A stretch of 34,469 nucleotides of DNA from Clostridium luticellarii. Lineage in GTDB: Bacteria; Bacillota; Clostridia; Clostridiales; Clostridiaceae. Shown piece by piece: positions 7,363 to 15,985 of this stretch. Both the position numbers and the translations under genes were made by a program. The stretch lies in NCBI RefSeq assembly GCF_002995845.1, contig NZ_PVXP01000032.1:1-34469 (forward strand), written 5' to 3'. Each line of letters starts with the position of its first letter. Within the stretch, counting starts at the first letter, position 1. The notes beneath the pieces were generated by a model. It was not told where the DNA came from, searched no databases, and saw nothing but the letters and a program-made list of their open reading frames with translations.

Positions 7363-10300
7363 ATGAATTGCAACAATGGTTTTCCTTCAAAACAGGGTTT
7401 ATATAATCCCGAGTATGAGAAGGATTCTTGTGGAGTAGGTTTTATAGCAAATGTGAAGGGAGAAAAAACTCACAGCATTGTAAAAAAAGGTATCCAGATT
7501 TTGGTGAATTTAACCCATAGAGGGGCAGTGGGAGCTGACACTAAAACTGGAGATGGAGCAGGTATACTCATTCAGATTCCTGACGAATTCTTTAGAATAA
7601 ACTGCGATAATCTGGGAATAGAACTGCCAAAGCCAGGTGAATACGGAGTTGGTATGGTGTTCTTTCCTAGAGAAACGGCTCTAAGACTACAGTGTGAAGG
7701 CATATTTGAGAGAATTACGGAAAAAGAAGGACAAAGAGTTTTGGGGTGGCGTGATGTACCTACTGACGATAGGGGAATAGGTGAAACTGCAAAAGGAACA
7801 GAACCAGTTATAAGACAGATATTTATAGAAAAAAATGCTGAGAATCAAACTGAGTTTGAGAGAAAGCTTTATATAATAAGAAAACAGGTGGAGAATAAAG
7901 TAAGAGAAAATTTCAAGGGAACTGCAAATGCATTTTATGTATGCAGCCTTTCCAGCAGAACTATAGTCTATAAAGGTTTGCTTTTGGCTGATCAGATAAA
8001 AAAGTTTTATATTGATCTGAATGATATAAATTTTAAAAGTGCCATTGCATTAGTACATCAGAGATACAGTACAAATACATTTCCAACCTGGGACTTGGCT
8101 CAGCCATTTAGATATTTGGGACATAATGGAGAGATAAACACCATAAGGGGAAACAGAAATTGGATGAGGGCTAGAGAAGGTGTGCTCAAATCCAAGACTT
8201 TCGGGAAAAATATCAAAAATCTTTTTCCAATAGTGGATTCAGGTGGAAGTGATTCGGCTTCTCTTGACAATGTGCTGGAGCTTTTGTACCAGGATGGCAG
8301 ATCTCTTCCCAATGCGCTTATGCTGCTTATACCTGAAGCCTGGGAAGAAAACAGCAGCACAAAACCATATAAAAAGTATTTTTATGAATATCAAGGTTCA
8401 TTAATAGAGCCCTGGGATGGCCCTGCAGCTGTTTCTTTTTCTGATGGTATTCAAGTTGGTGCCACTCTTGACAGAAATGGACTGAGGCCTGCCAGATATG
8501 TAATAACAAAGAGTGGATTTGTAGTACTTGCTTCAGAAGTGGGAGTGCTGGAATTTAAAAATGAAGATATACTGGAAAAAGGAAAATTAAAGCCCGGTGA
8601 AATGTTTTTGGTGGATACAGCCAAAGGTAAAATTATAAAGGATGAAGAGTTAAAGGAGAGGATATGTAAAGCCGAACCTTATGAGAAAATATTGAACAAA
8701 TTGAGATTTAATCTGGATATGTTTGATACTGTTGTGGAAAAAGAACAGATAACTTCAGAAATATTAAAAGAAAAACAACAGGCTTTTGGATATACTCTTG
8801 AAGATCTAAAGAGAATACTTATGCCCATGTCAGTTGAAGGCAAGGAACCGGTAGGCTCTATGGGAAATGACACGCCTCTGGCTGTGCTTTCAAATAAAAA
8901 CCAGCTTCTTTTCTCTTATTTTAAGCAGCTTTTTGCCCAGGTGACGAATCCTCCTATAGATCCTATAAGAGAGAGACCGGTAATGTCTCTTCTGAATTAT
9001 ATAGGATCCCCTCAGGCCAATATACTAAATGGTGAGATTGCAAAAGATCCCTTTATAGAAATTAAAAGTCCGGTTCTGACGGATGAGGAGATATCAAAGA
9101 TAAAAAGCTTGAGGAATGAAGATTTTAAAACCACTACGGTTCCAATTACTTTTAAGTGTGATACGGGAATAGAGGGTTTTGAAGCAGCTCTTGATAAAAT
9201 ATGTGAAAGGGCCTCCAAGAGGATAAAGGAAGGATATAATATACTGGTATTGAGTGATAAAAATGTAGATTCCTATGAAGCGGCAATTCCCAGTCTTTTG
9301 GCGGTTTCAGCAGTACAGCATCATTTGATCAGAGAAAAGACCCGTACGAAGGTTTCAATTATCGTACAGACCGGGGAGGCCAGGGAAGTTATGCATTTTG
9401 CACTGCTCGTGAGTTATGGGGCTTCAGCAGTGAATCCTTATCTTGCATACCAAACCATAGATCAGATGATAGAGGATAAGGATATAACGGATGTAGATGC
9501 AAAAAAGGCAAAGCAAAATTATATACATGCCATAAATCAGGGTATATTGAAGGTACTTTCCAAAATGGGGATATCTGCGCTGCAGAGTTATCATGGAGCG
9601 CAGATATTTGAAGCCATAGGTTTGGATTCAGAATTTGTGGATAGATATTTTGAAGGTACGCCTTCAAGAATAGGCGGAGTTGGAATTGATGTGATAGCCA
9701 GTGAGGTACTGTCAAGGCATAAAAATGCTTTCAACAGGATAAGAAAGCCTGTTTCCCAGCTGGATGCAGGAGGAAATTATTCATGGAGAAGAGGAGGCGA
9801 ATTCCATCTTTTCAACCCTGAAACTATATATAAACTTCAGGTTGCAGCCAGGACCAACGATTACCATGTATATAAGGACTATGCACGAATCATAAATGAG
9901 CAGGACAAAAATCTGTGTACCATACGTGGACTGCTAAAATTTAAAAAAGGAAATAGTATTCCCATAGAAGAGGTGGAGCCTGTAAGTGAGATACTTAAAA
10001 GATTTTGTACAGGAGCCATGTCCTTTGGATCCATAAGCAAAGAGGCACATGAGACTATGGCTATAGCTATGAATAGAATAGGAGGACGCAGCAATACTGG
10101 AGAGGGAGGCGAAGATCCCCAAAGATACAAACTGGATTCTAATGGAGATTCTAGAAGAAGTGCTATAAAGCAGGTGGCTTCAGCACGTTTCGGAGTTACT
10201 GCAGAGTATCTGGTAAATGCAGATGAGCTTCAGATAAAAATAGCCCAGGGGGCTAAACCTGGTGAGGGTGGACAGCTCCCGGGTAAAAAAGTTGACAAGT

Positions 10301-11892
10301 ATATTGCCAGAACCAGACATTCTACTCCAGGGATAGATCTTATTTCACCGCCGCCTCATCATGATATCTATTGTATAGAAGATCTGTCCCAGCTTATATA
10401 TGATTTAAAAAATGTAAATCCCAAGGCAAATATAAGTGTAAAATTGGTTTCTGAAGTAGGGGTGGGGACAATTGCGGCGGGAGTTGCAAAAGCCCACGCA
10501 GATTTAATACTAATAAGCGGTTATGATGGCGGGACAGGAGCAGCACCACTTTCATCTGTAAAACATGTGGGAATTCCCTGGGAACTGGGGTTATCCGAGA
10601 CTCAACAGGTACTTTTGCTGAACGATTTGAGAAGCAGAGTCAGAATTCAGACAGATGGACAGTTAAAAACAGGCAGAGATGTGGTAATTGCAGCACTGCT
10701 TGGAGCTGAAGAATTTGGATTCGCGACTACTGCACTTGTAACCATGGGGTGTACTATGCTTAGAAAATGTCATTTGAATACCTGTGATATGGGTATAGCC
10801 ACACAGGATCCTGAACTCAGAAAGCATTTCAAGGGCAAACCCGAATATATAATAAATTTTTTGACTTTTATTGCACAGGAAGTACGGGAATATATGGCTG
10901 AACTTGGATTTAGAACTGTTAACGAAATGGTAGGGAGAGTAGATATGCTGGAGACAAAGAAAGCGGTCAATCATTGGAAAGCCAAGGGACTGGATTTGTC
11001 TACCATCCTGTATAAGCCATATATGCCGAAGAGAATTAAATCCTATTGTGTGATGCCCCAGAATCATGGATTGGACGATGCATTGGACTATAAAATTATT
11101 CAGATGGCTGAAGGAGCCATAAATGATAAAATAAAGGTTTCTGCAACCATGGAAATAAAAAATGTAAATCGAGCGGTAGGTGCCATGTTGAGCGGTATAA
11201 TTGCTAAAAAATATGGAAGCCGCGGTCTGCCTGAAGATACTATTGTACTTAATTTTAAAGGATCTGCAGGACAAAGTTTTGGTGCCTTTGGGGTAAATGG
11301 ACTTACTTTGATACTTGAAGGTGATGCCAATGACTACGTGGCAAAAGGGCTGTCAGGAGCTAAAGTAATTATAAAAACACCTGAGGAGTCAACTTTTGTG
11401 GCAGAGAAAAATATCATAGCTGGAAATACCATTTTATATGGAGCTACTTCAGGAAAAGCTTTCATAAATGGCAGCGTAGGAGAAAGATTTGCAGTGAGAA
11501 ACAGTGGAGCTACGGCGGTAGTTGAAGGTGTAGGAGACCACTGCTGTGAATATATGACTGGTGGAACAGTGGTTATCATAGGTAAAACCGGTAAGAATTT
11601 TGCAGCTGGTATGAGCGGCGGTGTGGCTTATGTGCTGGATGAGGATGATGCTTTTTATAACAGATGTAATTTGCAGATGGTTGAAGTAGAAAAAATTTCA
11701 GATAAACATGATATAGACACAGTGTATAAATTAGTACAGGAACACTATAAATATACAAACAGTTTAAAGGCCAAAAATATATTGGATGAATGGGATGTCT
11801 ATAAAAGTAAATTCAAAAGAATAATACCTGAAGCATATAAGTTCATATTACAACAGACAAAAACAGAAGCAGTTGCTGCTTCTAATATGTAG
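7363..11892 (+). CDS. gltB: Glutamate synthase large (alpha) subunit
   Basis: A 1509-residue GOGAT large subunit, the normal bacterial length. It takes the amide nitrogen of glutamine and passes ammonia to 2-oxoglutarate, giving glutamate. The N-terminal class II amidotransferase domain would start at Cys23 (EKDSCGVGF) after removal of a 22-residue propeptide. The central and FMN-binding synthase regions follow, with GRSNTGEGGEDPQRY and VSEVGVGTIAAGVAKAHAD. The [3Fe-4S] cluster ligands are Cys1130, Cys1136 and Cys1141 (CX5CX4C). The C-terminal GXGXG beta-helix domain begins around residue 1260 (GSAGQSFGAFGVNG). The ATG at 7363 follows AAAAAGGGGG by 9 nt; the in-frame start at 7324 lies within the leader hairpin. 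gltD follows 14 bp downstream in an operon. Confidence 0.96.
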   Translation: MNCNNGFPSKQGLYNPEYEKDSCGVGFIANVKGEKTHSIVKKGIQILVNLTHRGAVGADTKTGDGAGILIQIPDEFFRINCDNLGIELPKPGEYGVGMVFFPRETALRLQCEGIFERITEKEGQRVLGWRDVPTDDRGIGETAKGTEPVIRQIFIEKNAENQTEFERKLYIIRKQVENKVRENFKGTANAFYVCSLSSRTIVYKGLLLADQIKKFYIDLNDINFKSAIALVHQRYSTNTFPTWDLAQPFRYLGHNGEINTIRGNRNWMRAREGVLKSKTFGKNIKNLFPIVDSGGSDSASLDNVLELLYQDGRSLPNALMLLIPEAWEENSSTKPYKKYFYEYQGSLIEPWDGPAAVSFSDGIQVGATLDRNGLRPARYVITKSGFVVLASEVGVLEFKNEDILEKGKLKPGEMFLVDTAKGKIIKDEELKERICKAEPYEKILNKLRFNLDMFDTVVEKEQITSEILKEKQQAFGYTLEDLKRILMPMSVEGKEPVGSMGNDTPLAVLSNKNQLLFSYFKQLFAQVTNPPIDPIRERPVMSLLNYIGSPQANILNGEIAKDPFIEIKSPVLTDEEISKIKSLRNEDFKTTTVPITFKCDTGIEGFEAALDKICERASKRIKEGYNILVLSDKNVDSYEAAIPSLLAVSAVQHHLIREKTRTKVSIIVQTGEAREVMHFALLVSYGASAVNPYLAYQTIDQMIEDKDITDVDAKKAKQNYIHAINQGILKVLSKMGISALQSYHGAQIFEAIGLDSEFVDRYFEGTPSRIGGVGIDVIASEVLSRHKNAFNRIRKPVSQLDAGGNYSWRRGGEFHLFNPETIYKLQVAARTNDYHVYKDYARIINEQDKNLCTIRGLLKFKKGNSIPIEEVEPVSEILKRFCTGAMSFGSISKEAHETMAIAMNRIGGRSNTGEGGEDPQRYKLDSNGDSRRSAIKQVASARFGVTAEYLVNADELQIKIAQGAKPGEGGQLPGKKVDKYIARTRHSTPGIDLISPPPHHDIYCIEDLSQLIYDLKNVNPKANISVKLVSEVGVGTIAAGVAKAHADLILISGYDGGTGAAPLSSVKHVGIPWELGLSETQQVLLLNDLRSRVRIQTDGQLKTGRDVVIAALLGAEEFGFATTALVTMGCTMLRKCHLNTCDMGIATQDPELRKHFKGKPEYIINFLTFIAQEVREYMAELGFRTVNEMVGRVDMLETKKAVNHWKAKGLDLSTILYKPYMPKRIKSYCVMPQNHGLDDALDYKIIQMAEGAINDKIKVSATMEIKNVNRAVGAMLSGIIAKKYGSRGLPEDTIVLNFKGSAGQSFGAFGVNGLTLILEGDANDYVAKGLSGAKVIIKTPEESTFVAEKNIIAGNTILYGATSGKAFINGSVGERFAVRNSGATAVVEGVGDHCCEYMTGGTVVIIGKTGKNFAAGMSGGVAYVLDEDDAFYNRCNLQMVEVEKISDKHDIDTVYKLVQEHYKYTNSLKAKNILDEWDVYKSKFKRIIPEAYKFILQQTKTEAVAASNM

Positions 11893-11906
11893 AGGAGGGC
11901 AGCATT

Positions 11907-13343
11907 ATGGGAAAAATAACTGGTTTTAAAGAATATAAAAGAGAAAATCCTGAAAAACGTGATATAAAGGAAAGAATCAAAGATTATAGAGAAATATATT
12001 ATAGGCTGCCCGAAGATAAGCTTAAGATTCAAGCAGCCAGGTGTATGAACTGTGGAACTCCTTTTTGTAATTGGGGATGTCCTACTGAAAATATAATACC
12101 GGATTGGAATGATTTTGTATATAGGAATAACTGGGAAAAGGCTTTTGAAAGGCTCACTCTCACAAATAGCTTTCCTGAATTTACAGGAAGGGTATGTCCG
12201 GCCATATGCGAAGGTGCCTGCACTCTTGGAGTAAATAGGGAACCCGTGTCCATAAAGGAAATAGAATTGAATATAATAGAGAAAGCCTTTAAAGAAGGAT
12301 GGATAAAACCAAATCTCCCAAAAGTGAGAACAGGAAAAAAGGTGGCTGTAATAGGTTCAGGGCCCTCAGGACTTTCAACAGCGTCAGAACTCAATTCAGT
12401 GGGACATTCTGTCACTGTATTTGAAAGGGAGGATGAAATAGGAGGTCTCCTTAGATATGGAATTCCTGATTTCAAACTTGAAAAACATATACTGGATAGA
12501 AGAATAAATATAATGAAAGAGGAAGGGGTGGAGTTTAGAACAAATATTTATGCGGGCAGAGGAAAGTATTCTGCTGATGAGTTGATTAAAAACTTTGATG
12601 CAGTAGTTCTAACGGGAGGCTCTACTATTCCAAGGGATCTTAAAATTCAAGGAAGAGAACTCAAGGGAATACATTTTGCAGTAGATTTTCTGAAACAGCA
12701 GAATAAAAGAGTTGCAGGCAAAAAATTAATAGAAGAGGAGATAAACGCAAAGGGAAAAGTGGTGGTTGTCATAGGCGGAGGAGACACAGGTTCTGATTGT
12801 ATAGGCACTTCCATAAGACAGGGTGCCAAAGCTGTTTACCAATATGAACTGATGCCCAGGCAGCCATTGGTAAGAGATGAAACCATGCCCTGGCCCACCT
12901 TTCCAAGAACTCTTAAGGTTACAACCTCCCATGAGGAAGGCTGTATAAGGGAATGGTGCATAAGTACGGAAAAATTTGAAGGCAAAGATGGATGGGTAAA
13001 ATCCCTTCAGGGGGTAAAAGTTAAATGGCAGAAGGAAAATGGCAGAAGGAAGATGACAAAAATACCTGGTACGGAATTTAACCAAAAGGTGGATATGGTT
13101 CTTCTGGCCATGGGTTTTCTCCACCCGAAGCATGAAGGATTGCTAGATGATATGGGAGTGGAGTTTGATGCAAGCGGAAATGTGAAGACAGATGAAAATT
13201 ATATGACCAGCAAAAAAGGGATATTTGCTGCCGGGGATATGAGGCGCGGTCAGTCTCTAGTAGTTTGGGCCTTAAAAGAGGGAAGAAAGGCAGCACGGCA
13301 GGTTGACCGTTACCTTATGGGTGAGACATCTTTAAGGGGATAA
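11907..13343 (+). CDS. gltD: Glutamate synthase small (beta) subunit
   Basis: A 478-residue NADPH-oxidising flavoprotein that feeds electrons to GltB. The N-terminal segment holds the cysteines that bind two [4Fe-4S] clusters: CMNCGTPFCNWGC (Cys46, 49, 54, 58) and CPAICEGAC (97, 101, 105). The FAD-binding Rossmann motif is VIGSGPSG (about 148-155) and the NADPH-binding motif is VIGGGDTGSDC (about 288-298). Near the C-terminus FAAGDMRRGQSLVVWA is the family's FAD-contacting segment. The ATG at 11907 has AGGAGGG (11893-11899) directly after the gltB stop. Length and motifs fit a full functional subunit. The operon ends at the palindrome at 13401-13442. Confidence 0.96.
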   Translation: MGKITGFKEYKRENPEKRDIKERIKDYREIYYRLPEDKLKIQAARCMNCGTPFCNWGCPTENIIPDWNDFVYRNNWEKAFERLTLTNSFPEFTGRVCPAICEGACTLGVNREPVSIKEIELNIIEKAFKEGWIKPNLPKVRTGKKVAVIGSGPSGLSTASELNSVGHSVTVFEREDEIGGLLRYGIPDFKLEKHILDRRINIMKEEGVEFRTNIYAGRGKYSADELIKNFDAVVLTGGSTIPRDLKIQGRELKGIHFAVDFLKQQNKRVAGKKLIEEEINAKGKVVVVIGGGDTGSDCIGTSIRQGAKAVYQYELMPRQPLVRDETMPWPTFPRTLKVTTSHEEGCIREWCISTEKFEGKDGWVKSLQGVKVKWQKENGRRKMTKIPGTEFNQKVDMVLLAMGFLHPKHEGLLDDMGVEFDASGNVKTDENYMTSKKGIFAAGDMRRGQSLVVWALKEGRKAARQVDRYLMGETSLRG

Positions 13344-13400
13344 TGACGGACATTAGTCCAATGATGCTATATTTAAAAAATTAAAATAACTGCAATAAAA

Positions 13401-13442
13401 ATCACTCAAAAAGTTCTGGATATCCAGAACTTTTTGAGTGAT
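13401..13442. terminator. 42-bp perfect palindrome, bidirectional terminator
   Basis: The 21-bp arms are exactly complementary with no spacer, centred on GGATATCC. GTTCTGGAT/ATCCAGAAC flanked by AAAAA and TTTTT makes a terminator in both directions. It would stop gltBD transcription coming from the left and any readthrough of the minus-strand T-box transcript coming from the right. Confidence 0.8.
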
Positions 13443-13512
13443 AAATCAAGTAATTCTAAAGTTCTTGTAAAAATTTTCCCATTATAAATTTACTGCAAAC
13501 TCAAAAATCACC

Positions 13513-13590
13513 TTATTCAGGTGCATAACAGTGCTTATCTCACACTTTAGGAAGCTTAGAGTGTTAGCAACAATGGCAGCACCCGAATAA
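13513..13590. ncRNA. Unidentified folded element
   Basis: TTATTCAGGTGC (13513-13524) and GCACCCGAATAA (13579-13590) form an outer stem with one mismatch. Inside, TGCT (13532-13535) pairs with AGCA (13566-13569), and ACACTTTAGG pairs with the other side of a 10-bp hairpin (13542-13564) with an AAG loop. The inner hairpin is fully paired, with two G-U wobbles, only on the plus strand; the outer stem mismatch becomes a G-U wobble only on the minus strand, so the strand is unresolved. It matches no RNA family I recognise. A remnant of a small mobile element is also possible. Confidence 0.4.
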
Positions 13591-13878
13591 AACTTATTTT
13601 GGTAGATTTACAAAAATAATACAACACTAAATAATAAAGCACATGTCAAAAGATAATATAATACATAATTTAAAGTTCACACACAGTAGATTTTTGACTG
13701 TCAGCAAAAATTACCAGTATCTGTTTACTATCAACTGTAAAGTAAATAGACAATGATAGCCTGCAGGTAAAATGTAAAATACAGGAACATATAAATATTC
13801 AATTGATTTTAATTATATACACTATAATTTTGAATAAAATAATTGATTAAATAGATGATTAGTATAAAAATATGGTAT
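13591..13878. other. Gene-free AT-rich stretch
   Basis: No open frame with a ribosome site was found on either strand. It lies downstream of the minus-strand T-box terminator, where that leader's target gene would be expected. TTTTGACATG on the minus strand near 13650 could be a stray -35. Nothing else is recognisable. Confidence 0.5.
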
Positions 13879-14100
13879 AAAAAAAGTAGACATTCTTCCT
13901 TATGGAGCGAAAGTCTACGCGGTACCACCCAAATTATTACTCGTATGTGTAACGGCTGTGCCGGCATAACTTACTTTATATAAATTTCAGCATGCAACTC
14001 GGGAGTGATTTTCAGCAACTTTAGCTTCTGGGTTCTCACCAAATTCCCATTCTCTGAAAGCATATTTTTGCTTACTCTTCTCCGTCAAGGTTTTTTATAT
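13879..14100 (-). promoter_or_regulatory. T-box leader RNA with no downstream gene
   Basis: Read on the minus strand it holds the T-box elements in order: GAAGAGTAAG (AGUA box, 14080-14071), CAGAGA, GGTGAGAACC (GNUG region, 14040-14031), CTCCCGAG, the specifier region GAGTTGCATGC (14000-13990), a CGGCACAGCCG hairpin, and GGGTGGTACCGCG (13930-13918). The terminator GTAGAC/GTCTAC (13918-13886) with seven Ts follows. Alignment to other T-boxes places the specifier at UGC (Cys), but the UGGU bulge predicts a tRNA with A73, whereas bacterial tRNA-Cys normally has U73; UUG (Leu) one base earlier or GCA (Ala) would fit A73. No coding sequence follows in the 440 bp before the next terminator. Confidence 0.85.
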
Positions 14101-14111
14101 TTGTTGCATAT

Positions 14112-14140
14112 AATATACTATAAAAAAATATGCATGTCAA
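14112..14140 (-). promoter_or_regulatory. Promoter of the minus-strand T-box leader
   Basis: On the minus strand TTGACA (14140-14135) is followed after 17 nt by TATATT (14117-14112). The start point would lie just ahead of the T-box Stem I. The presence of a consensus-like promoter argues that the orphan leader is still transcribed. Confidence 0.65.
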
Positions 14141-14230
14141 CAGTTGATTTTAAAATAAAAAATTTATTTTTTGTATATAATGTAGAAAAAAATAATGCCT
14201 AAAAAAAATAAAATTTTTGCAAAAAAACTC

Positions 14231-14259
14231 TTGACATTCTCTTAATGAGGGATTATTAT
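14231..14259 (+). promoter_or_regulatory. Promoter of the ilv T-box leader
   Basis: TTGACA at 14231-14236 and TATTAT at 14254-14259 with 17-nt spacing give a near-consensus sigma-A promoter. It is divergent from the promoter of the orphan T-box, with about 90 bp between the two -35 boxes. Confidence 0.75.
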
Positions 14260-14324
14260 CGTCACATACACTAAATTTTGATTAAGTAAATTGTTAAAAA
14301 GATTTGTATAATGATATAAAGTAT

Positions 14325-14542
14325 AAAGACAATGATGAGGAAGAGTAAATAGGGAATATTTTTTAGAGAGTGAGATTTTGCTGGGAACTCATAAATATAA
14401 CTATTGAAGGTAGCCTTTAAGTTATGAGCTGAACTTTGAGTAGGCTTTATCGGTAATACCGTTATTATTCTGAGTAAAAATTTTGGGTGGTACCGCGTGG
14501 CCAAACTTCTCGCCCCAAGGAGAGAATGTTGGTCATTTTTTT
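14325..14542 (+). promoter_or_regulatory. T-box leader RNA upstream of ilvC
   Basis: Elements in order: GAAGAGTAA (AGUA box), AGAGAGTGAG, GCTGGGAACTCA (GNUG hairpin), TTGAAGGTAGCCTTTAAG, specifier region AAGTTATGAGC (about 14419-14429), a CGGTAATACCG hairpin, and GGGTGGTACCGCG (14485-14497). The terminator TGGCCAA/TTGGTCA with inner TCTC/GAGA ends in seven Ts (14536-14542). Aligned by position, the specifier is UAU (Tyr, 14423-14425); shifted by one base it is UUA (Leu), which suits the ilv genes. The UGGU bulge predicts A73, true for both tRNA-Tyr and tRNA-Leu. Uncharged tRNA would stabilise the antiterminator and allow readthrough into ilvC. Confidence 0.9.
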
Positions 14543-14705
14543 ATACAAAATTTTAGGGTTTGAGTTTTTAATTTAGTTGCGCAATTAAATTGAAAAAGGG
14601 AAGATATGCTAAATTTAATAGTCATAAAATTTGGAATAGTCATAATGTTTGCTTATTTTTAGATATGGAATGGGCACAAATTAAATTATTTAGGAGGAAA
14701 GTATT

Positions 14706-15719
14706 ATGGAAAAGTTAAAAGTTTATTATGATGAGGACGCTAATCTGGCTCTTTTAAAAGGGAAAAAAATAGCTGTTTTGGGTTTTGGAAGTCAAGGACA
14801 TGCACAGGCTTTAAATTTAAAAGACAGTGGTCTCGATGTAATAATAGGATTATATAAAGGGAGTAAATCCTGGAAAAAGGCTGAAGATTATGGATTCAAG
14901 GTATATGAAACAGCTGAAGCTGTTAAGCAGGCTGATATTGTAGCAGTTCTTATTCCTGATGAAAAGCAAAAACAGGTCTATGAGGAAAGTATAAAGGACA
15001 ATTTGTCAGAGGGAAATGCACTTTTCTTTGCTCATGGATTTAACATTCACTTTAACCAGATAGTTCCGCCTGAAAATGTGGACGTACTTATGATTGCACC
15101 AAAGGGACCAGGACACATAGTTAGAAGAGAATATACACTGGGTGCTGGAGTTCCATGTCTTTATGCAGTATATCAGGATTTTACAGGGAAAGGAAAAGAT
15201 ATTGCACTGGCTTATGGCAAAGGAATTGGAGGAACAAGGGCAGGTGTAATGACCACTACATTTAGAGTAGAGACAGAGACAGATTTATTTGGAGAACAGG
15301 TAGTACTTTGTGGAGGAATTGTTGAACTTATAAAAGCAGGCTTTGATACCCTTACAGAAGCAGGATATGCTCCGGAAAATGCATATTTTGAATGTATGCA
15401 TGAGATGAAAATGATAGTTGACTTGATGTATGAAGGTGGAATAAATAGAATGAGGTATTCCATCAGCGATACTGCAGAATATGGAGATTATAAAATTGGA
15501 AAGAGAATAATAAATGAAAATACAAGAGCTGAGATGAAAAAAGTTCTTGGAGAAATTCAGGATGGAACATTTGCGAGAGATTGGCTGCTTGAAAATAAAA
15601 CTGGAAGACCAAAGTTTACTGCAAGAAGAAAACTGGAGCAAAACTCCACCATCGAAAAAGTTGGTAAAGAACTCAGATCTATGATGCCTTGGATAAATGA
15701 AAATCCGGATAATGAATAA
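14706..15719 (+). CDS. ilvC: Ketol-acid reductoisomerase
   Basis: A 337-residue class I KARI, the usual short-form length. It isomerises and reduces 2-acetolactate or 2-aceto-2-hydroxybutyrate to the dihydroxy acid in valine, leucine and isoleucine synthesis, using Mg2+ and NAD(P)H. The Rossmann motif is [11 protein letters not shown] (GFGSQG at 26-31), with the cofactor-selecting loop [17 protein letters not shown] after it. The metal and substrate region has [11 protein letters not shown], and [20 protein letters not shown] in the C-terminal knot. AGGAGGA (14691-14697) precedes the ATG. It is the first gene after the T-box terminator, with about 160 bp of leader between them, and is followed by 266 bp before ilvD. 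Confidence 0.96.
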   Translation: MEKLKVYYDEDANLALLKGKKIAVLGFGSQGHAQALNLKDSGLDVIIGLYKGSKSWKKAEDYGFKVYETAEAVKQADIVAVLIPDEKQKQVYEESIKDNLSEGNALFFAHGFNIHFNQIVPPENVDVLMIAPKGPGHIVRREYTLGAGVPCLYAVYQDFTGKGKDIALAYGKGIGGTRAGVMTTTFRVETETDLFGEQVVLCGGIVELIKAGFDTLTEAGYAPENAYFECMHEMKMIVDLMYEGGINRMRYSISDTAEYGDYKIGKRIINENTRAEMKKVLGEIQDGTFARDWLLENKTGRPKFTARRKLEQNSTIEKVGKELRSMMPWINENPDNE

Positions 15720-15841
15720 TTTGATGTAAATATGGTATTTGAGGGCTGTCACTGTCTATTCTCTATTTTGGAGAAGCTGGGGAGCTTTGACAGATGTCAG
15801 CTTTCGTATGAATAAAAAGGGGCTTTTAAATAATATAGGTA

Positions 15842-15912
15842 CGTGAGGTAAGAAATAGGCAGTATAAGGCTTTACAGAGAGTGGGACAGAGGTGAGAACC
15901 TGCAGGCCCAAA
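15842..15912 (+). promoter_or_regulatory. Truncated T-box Stem I remnant between ilvC and ilvD
   Basis: The segment contains AGTATAAGG, GCTTTACAGAGAGTGGGA and GGTGAGAACC (15891-15900) in the order and spacing of a T-box Stem I 5' half. It aligns with the orphan minus-strand leader around its CAGAGA, TGGGA and GGTGAGAACC blocks, the last being identical over 10 nt. No specifier side, T-box sequence or terminator follows, so it cannot work as a complete T-box. The remainder of the 266-bp ilvC-ilvD gap has small hairpins, for example AGCTGGGGAGCT near 15776, but no gene. Confidence 0.6.
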
Positions 15913-15985
15913 CTGTTTATATAATATAATGGATTTTAATATAGGAGATAGTTCGGTAATATGAGTTTGAGGAGGAATTTTCAAA

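Noticed and set aside
10663-11274. 203-codon open frame on the minus strand
   Set aside because: It lies entirely antisense to gltB, whose motifs are unambiguous; its protein is low-complexity Phe/His/Ser-rich and has no family features.
14005-14202. 65-codon plus-strand open frame
   Set aside because: It runs through the reverse complement of the orphan T-box and its promoter; the peptide is a by-product of that RNA sequence.
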